The notes beneath the pieces were generated by a model, which was not told the DNA's origin, did no database searches, and worked only from the letters and a program-made list of their open reading frames with translations. Shown here one piece after another: positions 56,722-64,000 of a DNA stretch of 64,000 bases (its first letter is position 1; every line of letters starts with the position of its first letter). Source of the DNA: Euclidia mi (Eukaryota > Arthropoda > Insecta > Lepidoptera > Erebidae); NCBI GenBank assembly GCA_944739405.2, contig OX123183.2, positions 118,242,331-118,306,330 of the forward strand. Direction: 5' to 3'. A program made the translations under genes and the position numbers.

Positions 56722-57649
56722 GCTTAGGCTTGTTTAACTCACGATTATTTTATTTACATGTTAAGTGGAGGTGCCTCGTGAACACATGATTTTTTTTGCA
56801 GGATTTGGATATTTTTATGATTTGTTGAATGTAGTTTAACATTATTTATCTCTGATCATATCATTGTTCACTTGTCACCTTCACAAAATTCTTTCTACAT
56901 TTGCATTCCTTCACGCGTTCCACTAACTTATGTTAATAATAACGATCTGGAAAATGGAGGTAATTGGCGGTCATGGTCAGTATACCAACAGATTGTTTCT
57001 TACTGCTGGTTCGTATACCGTTGTCGTCATGCTCACTAAAATGTCATTTCTTGTGGTGGCGTCGTGTGTCGGGTCATCCCTGTCCCTCTAATATGGCGAG
57101 AGGGATGATGGCTGGCACATGCGTCATACTCGTGAACGGGTGCTACTTGCGATGACTGGTCGATGACGGTCTTGCGGGCTGGTATTAGATTTTAATATTT
57201 AACTGCATCATTTCCATCATGGTTCTGATCACTTTCGCGGATTGCCTGCATTATTAGGTATATATAATGTAAGTGGATGCTCCTGTTTCACCATGTCTAT
57301 TCTGAGGCTAACCAAAAGTATTATGCTTGAGTATTATGATGTACAGTAAATATATACAAGTGATATAGAAGGTGTAACAGTTGCAGCACCTTACAAAATG
57401 TAAATTGTGTATAATGCAAAACCTGGCTTTGAAAAAGAGTGACCGTGAGTTTTATTGCCCGTTCTTTCTCATGGTTCTACCTATTGCTTTGCGAACGTGG
57501 CAGTAAATGTAAATGTAGAAGCATACAGTAATAATGTTTTAAATTTGAGTATAAGTAATTATTTTATAAATTTATTATTTTGACGTTCATAAGCGTCACA
57601 TTGTGACCCAAATGAATAAAGGATTTTGAATTTGAATTTGAATTTGAGA
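56722..57649 (+). other. 3' untranslated region of the retrotransposon
   Basis: About 0.9 kb without a coding frame. It carries AATAAA (57615-57620) and ends in tandem GAATTT repeats (57626-57646), the likely RT recognition end. A CpG-richer patch lies near 57040-57180. Confidence 0.7.
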
Positions 57650-57756
57650 AAATAATTATATAAAAGCGTCACAAACACTTATGTTAAATCAAAATTCGTA
57701 GAATTAGGTTTTGTAAATATGATAATATTTTCTTGGGTTTACACGAATGTTACACA

Positions 57757-57920
57757 TTGAAATTAAACTACAGTACGGATTTTATCGCGTTATATTGGTT
57801 TCACTTGTTATTACATTTAAACCGAATGATCTACTACATTTTTATTACTAGCCGACGTTTCGAATTCTTTACAGTTCCAATATAACGCGATAAAATCCAT
57901 AAACTGTAGTTTAATTTCAA
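57757..57920. mobile_element. Foldback MITE-like inverted repeat
   Basis: Arms of 42-44 bp: TTGAAATTAAACTACAGT...GGATTTTATCGCGTTATATTGG (57757-57798) and its inverse (57877-57920), with two small differences. The 78-bp loop contains 'gccgacgtttcgaattc'. No flanking duplication resolved. Confidence 0.7.
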
Positions 57921-59234
57921 CTTGTAAATATGTACAGAAAGTTCAATTTTCGTTAAAAATAACACAGTAAAATGACTATCAATGTTTCTCAAGAGATAAT
58001 TAATGCACATTAAGATTATAATGTACTCCAACACCATAATTAAGAATGCTTGCATACCGGAGGCATACAAAGAATTAAATTTTAAAACTTTTTAAGAAAA
58101 ATCTTAATATTTTTTATGTGAAAAATGCTATTATTCTATTGATTTTCTAAATTACACGTCTCATAAATGTGTTTAATTGATTTTATTTCTTTTAATTATT
58201 TTGTGTTTTTATCCATGACATTTTGTACGCCGATAGTATTGGCAAGACCACAGCCTTGCACTGTACTTCTATTTGTAAGAGTTTTTTTTTTACCTGTATT
58301 TAACAAAATAAATGTAATAAAACAAAAAAAAAGAAATAGTGGCTAGAAAGCCCTGGTTAAATTTGTAGTTTGTATATTATTATGAATTTTCTTTGCTAAA
58401 GGATAACTGGAAAACTACTGCTGAAGTATCATTCTTGATATTGTGTCCACACGAGACATGGTATTCGTGACCTTTGACCAAAGGTCACGTAAAAGGTGCT
58501 TGCGAATATTTTTCATACCATAGAGGTCAAGGGAGTTTGTGTTACTATGTAAAAACGATAGGTTAAATAAGTTGTAGCAGTCATCTCAACCAAGTGTAAT
58601 AATTTATAGAAAACTAACTGACCCGGCGAACTTCGTACCACCTTTATTTTTTAATGTTCGCAATTCTTTTTGTGAATCTAAACCATTCTCAAGCCCCTTG
58701 AACACAAACAAAAAAATTCATCAAAATCGGTCCAGTCATTTAAGAAGAGTTCAGTGACATGCACACGTACACAACAAGTATAGGTTGAATCGTCTGTATT
58801 TAAGCTTACGTGGTCATTAGCATGACTTTTTTACATGCACAGCTATGTATGTACAGAGATGTTTTAAGAACCGAGCGCAGTATAAGCGCGTGTTAATATT
58901 CACACATGTCGCTACACACCAAAATCTTTGTCAAGCCTTTATTAATTATAATTCCTCGATACATATTCTTAGTTTATAATTTATTTGTTTTATTCTTTAT
59001 TGAAGAGACTTTGTCAGCATTGACGATGTCGCCCCGTAATTCAAGTTACATAGTATTTCTATAATTAAAACTTACTTTTGCACATAATTTAGTTTATAAA
59101 TTATGATTATGTAGGGTTCTGTTGTCTGAAAATCCTACACCATAGGAATCATATTTAGTTGAAACGATATAACCATTAAAATCGTGTGTGTATCGACTTA
59201 TGTAGTTGACTGTACAATCTGATCAAAAACAGTG
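57921..59234. other. No gene; one Helitron H2 fragment
   Basis: AT-rich. About 58612-58786 ('aactgacccggcgaacttcg' to 'cacaacaagtatagg') is a fragment of the H2 Helitron family, minus orientation, with its CTAG end mutated to CTAA. The rest is unassigned. Confidence 0.5.
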
Positions 59235-59237
59235 TAA

Positions 59238-59785
59238 AGCCACGTTCACATTCATCTGACGTGTCGTGTCTGACGGTCTCTGGCGTAATAGTTTACTGTT
59301 CACATTTGTCTGTCGCCGTCTGTCGCGATCTGACGCAATTTCGAATCAGTTCTGTCTTGGCTCTCGGAGAGTTCACACATTCGCAATGTTTTTATGAATT
59401 ATCCGATTCAGATAATGAAGATATGCAATTATATCTATAAATTATTTAAATAGCATTATATTATTTCGTATTCATATTTGATCAGCTCGTCTATACTGTC
59501 TAATAATAATATTATAAAGAGTAATATAATATTATATGTTTGGACGTCGACGGGGTGAAGTGGGACGGCGACGGAGAGAGGGAGATGCACGGGCGGCGGT
59601 AAATACATAGTAATCGTTTACTGTATTATATTCCTAGCGTTTACAGTCCGCTGTTTTATTATATACTGGGCTAGAATCCCCAACATTGCATCAGATAAAT
59701 GTGCACGCTCTCGTATAAAATGTATGAAAACAATTACTCTCTGTCGCGTCACGACAGATCACGTTAGAGAAATGTGAACGCGGCT
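59238..59785. mobile_element. PIF/Harbinger-type MITE M4
   Basis: Imperfect terminal inverted repeats AGCCACGTTCACATTCATCT and the inverse of AGAAATGTGAACGCGGCT, flanked by TAA (59235-59237, 59786-59788). 548 bp. The TCTGTCG/GACGG motifs near both ends are also inverse-related. No transposase. Confidence 0.75.
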
Positions 59786-59788
59786 TAA

Positions 59789-60859
59789 GTCAATGTAACC
59801 TCATAACCAGCCTGATTACGGGCTCTGATTAAGATTTATGTAGGTGATCCATGACTCATGTAATTCCATTCACGCGCAATGTACTGTCCAAAATGAGTCA
59901 AGGCGATGAGATATTATGCTAACATCGCAACGGCACAACTCCAGTTCAGCGATAACTTTTCATTTAGATTTGACCAAAAAATTGTCGTACAATATTTAAA
60001 ATTTCGTAAAGTCAATATTAAATGCCAATTCCATTCAGCGTGCTTCGTACAGAGTTCAACAAAACAACTTTGGGACAAAATCGTGTTACAGCTGCGCTGT
60101 TGCGGTGCTGGTACAGTGCGCCATGACCTTAACGCTGGCCGTAATTCTTCAGGGTGATGTTTTTAAAGTTTTTATTTAGTTCTTTTTAGCTTCGCTATAT
60201 TTTCAATAAAAATGTATTGACAATGAAGTGATCAACTTGACTGTGAATATATTTTGATTGACCCAAGAGATTCATAAGTTTCTTGATTTATAACGCTGTC
60301 AGGGGATTAATTTATGACTATTTCATCTTATATTTTGGCCTAGAAAATATTACTTTCCATCTCATTTCAGTCTGGACGCCGCCGGACACTTTATGTCAAC
60401 AGCAGATTGGTCAGTGTAGTTGAAAGGAATTACACTATATGTCAATCATTGTTGGTAGTGTTTGGATGTGGGGGTGGCTCAAAATCGGTTTCTATAGAAA
60501 TCCTGGGAGAGTCCTTTGTTCAGCAATGAACGTCCTTCGGGCGAAATGATTAATACAACACTATGCCTTGTCGTTAAAGGCTTGAATTCTGCTTTACAGT
60601 GGACTAGTTTCAATTCAGATGCTTGTTTCACCAGGCTTCTGAAAAAGAATCTCTATTTCTAATCTCTAATACTAAAACGTCCGCGTCTACTAAGGTGCCA
60701 GTTGTGAAAACCAGCGTCGGGCACATGTGTCCGGCAATATGCTGAACTGGCCTCCTATTTTTGTACAGACGACGGGCGTGTATGATTTGTGCCTTATAGT
60801 ATTATCTGTTCTTTTTTTCACATTGTTTATGTCATGCGATTCTTTTCTTTCTTTCTTTT
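59789..60859. other. No gene recognised
   Basis: Mixed non-coding DNA. 'gagtcctttgttcagcaatgaacgtccttcgggcgaaatgattaa' (60510-60555) resembles the end of an RTE-type repeat, but too little remains for a firm call. Confidence 0.4.
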
Positions 60860-61050
60860 TAAAAGACAACAATACAGTCCGCACGAGGACTAAATGCTGT
60901 GTCGCAGGAGACTTTACAAACATACAACAAAGGGGCACAATGAACACCCAGACTCAACAACAATTTATAATAAAGCTTTCTCGTGTGGGGATCGAACTCT
61001 GTCGGTGGCTAAAAGTTCTTAACCACTACGCCAAACATGCAACAGTCATG
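60860..61050 (-). mobile_element. Reversed SINE S4
   Basis: On the minus strand 'GTTTGGCGTAGTGGTTAAGA' is the A-box region and 'gttcgatccccacacgag' the B box. The body matches 24036-24251 ('gtgtcgcaggagactttaca', 'acacccagactc'). Confidence 0.75.
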
Positions 61051-61269
61051 AAGAAGAAGAAGGATTTGTTATTGTGTTTCTTGCCAATTCTCAACAGAAG
61101 ACACGTACTGTACTGATGATAGGATAAGTAAAGGACGTTTTGTATGCACTATAAAGTACACTATATAAAGTCATATTTCAGTTGAGAACCGATTATTTCG
61201 CACCTTTAACCGAAACTATTACGATCCACTTACACCACATCCGGATAGACATAATCATCACCATCATCA

Positions 61270-61475
61270 TCTTAATATATAAAATCCTTGCGTTACTGAC
61301 TGACTGACAAACACGCTACAGCCGAAACTATTGGGCGCAGGAAGCTGAAATTTGGCATGTATGTTCCTTGGAGGCCGTAGGGGTGCACTAAGAAGGGATT
61401 TCTCGAAATACCCACGGGAAGGCCAAAACGGGTAAATTAAAAAAAAATGCAGGCATAGCTGCTGGCATCCTCTAG
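61270..61475 (+). mobile_element. Short Helitron family H1
   Basis: A|TCTTAATATATAAAATCC... to ...GGCATCCTCTAG|T, the same ends and length (206 bp) as 36256-36463. Contains 'tgactgactgac' near the start. Confidence 0.88.
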
Positions 61476-62015
61476 TATTATAAATAAATTCAAAAATAAA
61501 ACGCAATTTGTATGGTATTATCTGCAAATTTATATAACTAGAACTTATCTGACAGTGGCGAAACTGTAAATAGAACTGTCAATTTGATACTGAACCACGC
61601 AAACAATCAAAATAACACGCTTTTTTATTTTCATAAACTCAAAGGCACTCACTTTGTATGACATGAAATATTTTCTCATTTTACAAAAAGCGGTATATGA
61701 ACGATATTTGATGGAGCGTCTTGTAGACAGCCGGTGCTTCGTACGTGACCGTAGTACCATATGTGATATGTCCGTGGATGTAATTCATGTATTTGAAGAG
61801 AATTGATAGTCTTGAACAATAGTCTGTATGTAAAACAAGCATGAATTGTATAATATTCATGTTAGAGAGAGACGTTTTGTATTTAGGTAGTGAATGGATT
61901 GTAAAGTAATTAAGAACTTTGAATATTCGGTTATATATTTATTTTTCGTCGATAACGCCTAAAGACAATTATGAAAGATAATTGTAAAAAAGCAATTTTA
62001 GTTTTTATATATCAT
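61476..62015. other. No gene recognised
   Basis: AT-rich non-coding sequence; no frame with a domain, no repeat recognised. Confidence 0.4.
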
Positions 62016-62025
62016 ACCAGCTCTA

Positions 62026-62111
62026 GATCGGCTCAGGATCTGTCTGTGTGGAGAACCTTGGGGAGGCCTATGTCCAGCAGTGGACGTCTTTCGGCTGATA
62101 TGATGATGATG
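62026..62111 (+). mobile_element. 86-bp RTE-type LINE 3' end with 10-bp duplication
   Basis: ACCAGCTCTA flanks it (62016-62025, 62112-62121). It matches the inverse of the left part of 38082-38412 ('tggagaaccttggggaggcc', 'ggctgatatgatgatgatg'). A very short 5'-truncated insertion, the same LINE subfamily as in the Helitron. Confidence 0.88.
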
Positions 62112-62204
62112 ACCAGCTCTAAAACACTACAAAGTAAAAAAAAATATTGAATGCCCTGATTATATGTTTGATTGCATGGATTCCTAAATAGTTTATATTT
62201 AATA

Positions 62205-62378
62205 CTAGCTGACCCGAGGAACTTCATACCGCCATTTTTTTGTGAATGCAAACCATTCTCAAGTCCCCTTGAACACACGCAAAAAAAAGTCATAAGAATC
62301 GGTCCATTCGTTTAGAAGGAGTTCAGTGACATACACACACACACAAGAAATACGAGTAGGTATATATGTATATAAAGA
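62205..62378 (-). mobile_element. Short Helitron of the H2 type
   Basis: Plus strand A|CTAGCTGACCCGAGGAACTT... to ...TATATAAAGA|T; on the minus strand TC...CTAG between A and T. Contains a short CA repeat near 62331-62345. Confidence 0.75.
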
Positions 62379-63161
62379 TTTGATCTGTTTTGTGTAACTG
62401 CAAATCAGTAAAATTTTTGGACTGTTAAAAAACTACAATTAAATTTACAATAAAACTTCTGTTTAGACCACTAGTTACATGAAAATGTTAATACTACAAG
62501 CTGGCCTCAAATTAAATACCTAAAGTTGAAATGAAAAAATATTTCAAACATAAATGTTTGGTCCAAACATGGTCATTGTAAATGTTACACTTCTACGATA
62601 CTGCGGCTAAAAAGAAAAACAAACGTGATCACTTAACCATGAGTAATTCAGACCACTCCAAACTCACTTGAAGTAACCGAAAACAATGCATTACTAATTC
62701 ACAAGAAGAATCCACTACCGTCCTACTTTCCGATTCCTTACTCGGAAAACGATACCAAAATATAATTATGTCCAGAGGTTTGCTGAACATTAATTATTCA
62801 AAATATTTAGGAGATATATTACCTGGAACATAACGAGCAATGGATGGTCGCTTCGCTGAAATGCTCTTTTCCCAAAGGCACCATGCAGTACAGGGGTATT
62901 ATCGTGCCTTGGATATGTAAATCAATGGATATAATTGGGAGAGAGTTTCGGGTGCAATTTCAAGTTTTAGATTATTGGCCAAGTTTGTTAGAACTGGTAG
63001 CAATTTGAATAAAACTTTAGATTGTCAATGTGTAGGTATGTACCCTGGAAAGTTTTAAATATAGTGTAGCTAGTAGCGATATTGGCATGCAGATAGCTTA
63101 ATGGCCGAGCCGTGTGTTCAAAACAATGTACATGGCGTCTGTGTCTTCTTGGAGTATATTA
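62379..63161. other. No gene recognised
   Basis: AT-rich non-coding sequence without recognised repeats. Confidence 0.4.
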
Positions 63162-63222
63162 GGACCTTCATGATCAAATTAATTAAACTAGGCTAGTTTA
63201 ATTACTTTGATCATGAAGGTCC
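63162..63222. repeat. 61-bp near-perfect palindrome
   Basis: Arms 63162-63191 and 63193-63222 pair at 29 of 30 positions around one central base. It starts GGACCTTCATGATCAAA and ends TTTGATCATGAAGGTCC. It is not similar to other repeats here. Confidence 0.9.
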
Positions 63223-63321
63223 ATTGTGAAGGGAAATATTAGCACTCTTATATTTCTTTTCTATATTCACTTTCTCTTAGTTTTCTAGAGTTCTACGTTG
63301 TTAGTAAAATCGCCCACATTA

Positions 63322-63541
63322 GAATTGACTCAGAAGCGGTATTCTGATAACCTTATGTCATTATCGTATAATTTGAAATAAACAGTTCGACGTTGACACA
63401 TATTTTGACACTTGTTTCAATTTACGATCTCGTTACAACTTCGTTCAATTATCAGATAATTTAGACGAATACGCTTTTTGTGACGTAAGTATGACACTGA
63501 CATGATATCGAAACTATATTTATTTAGGAGAATTGGGCCCC
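63322..63541. mobile_element. MITE M3, left-truncated
   Basis: Starts inside the family at 'gaattgactcagaagcggta' and keeps the right end TAGGAGAATTGGGCCCC. The left terminal repeat is missing. Confidence 0.75.
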
Positions 63542-64000
63542 AGAGATCCGATGTAGATGATCCTTAAGGATGTTGTCCTTGCACATCCAATTATATAAAG
63601 AACACAATGACCATAAGCCTGGATCACCAAGTAAAAACAAACATTATTGTAATAACAAGCAAAGTAAAAAATCCAAATCAAATATTCAAAACAAGACGTC
63701 AACAATTTTTGTTCTTCCAAACAAATAGTTCCGTGGTAAACAGTGAAACCCCCTGAGCGTTTAACTAGATTAATCTATTCAGCACTAATGACGTAATGGT
63801 GTTCTTTTGAAGATAACGCGATTAAGCTGCCTTGCCGTGTTGCCTCTCCAATTATGGCAATTTCTGTCTTCGGGACGAGCAACTTGCAATTACACTAGTA
63901 AATGTTGTTGAGGACAAATTGTTTAAGTTTGGATTTCGTTTCTTCTGATACTGAGGTATTCTTTGTGAGGTAAAATTTTATTTATGACATGAAGTTAAAT
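63542..64000. other. Right edge, no gene recognised
   Basis: Non-coding DNA without recognised repeats or frames with domains. Confidence 0.4.

Larger units (their letters stand above)
52270..57649 (+). mobile_element. CR1/L2/Jockey-group non-LTR retrotransposon
   Basis: Order: short 5' leader (start approximate), ORF1 52351-53871, ORF2 from about 53865 to 56721, long 3' leader, and an AATAAA (57615-57620) just before three GAATTT-type repeats (57626-57646). There are no LTRs. Ending in short tandem repeats rather than poly(A) is common in CR1/L2-type elements. APE-type endonuclease and RT are in ORF2. One frame break in ORF2 makes this copy inactive. A shared AAATAAT near both ends could be a target duplication but is weak. 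Confidence 0.88.

Noticed and set aside
52255..57660. AAATAAT as the target duplication of the retrotransposon
   Set aside because: Only 7 AT-rich bases match near the presumed ends and the 5' end is not firmly placed, so the match could be chance.

Overview
The window is eukaryotic, AT-rich and almost entirely made of transposable elements. I could not support any host protein-coding gene, tRNA, rRNA or CRISPR array. The repeat spectrum points to a moth or butterfly (Lepidoptera): tRNA-headed SINEs sharing 3' tails with RTE-type LINEs, short Helitrons with CTAG ends, PIF/Harbinger-type MITEs, and a repeat at 46.5-46.8 kb with a 'GTCTGCTCGTTTGCCG' end that I associate with lepidopteran genomes. 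The order-level call is inference, and the species is not determined.

Layout. 1-1.7 kb: non-coding flank and a SINE. About 1.7-41.65 kb: four head-to-tail copies (A 1696-11868, B 12098-21656, C 21657-30843, D 30844-41646) of a roughly 9-10 kb composite unit. The B/C and C/D junctions are the same. Each copy carries the same ordered landmarks: SINEs, a CTAG-ended Helitron, an RTE LINE 3' fragment, a GC-rich core, a TAA-flanked MITE and a GGGGCC MITE. Each copy also has private insertions whose empty sites can be read in its sister copies, so target-site duplications and element ends can be defined precisely. Copy D holds a 2.1 kb Helitron with a minisatellite. 41.65-52.27 kb: non-coding DNA with scattered SINE, LINE and MITE pieces.

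52.27-57.65 kb: a near full-length non-LTR retrotransposon of the CR1/L2/Jockey group. ORF1 encodes a coiled-coil protein with a degenerate SGNH-like C-terminus. ORF2 encodes an APE endonuclease and reverse transcriptase, and is broken by one frameshift. ORF2 has no usable AUG before or within the endonuclease domain. It opens in the -1 frame exactly at a T TTA AAC heptamer four codons before the ORF1 stop, followed by a 12-bp stem. This suggests programmed -1 frameshifting and is the most interesting signal in the window.

57.65-64 kb: non-coding DNA with MITEs, Helitron fragments, a SINE and a near-perfect 61-bp palindrome.

The units behave as one system only in the sense of repeat biology: RTE-type LINEs probably supplied the retrotransposition machinery for the SINEs, and absent Harbinger and Helitron transposases mobilised the MITEs and short Helitrons. 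The shared-insertion pattern among A-D is contradictory (AB versus CD at some sites, AD versus BC at others), which implies recombination or gene conversion among units.
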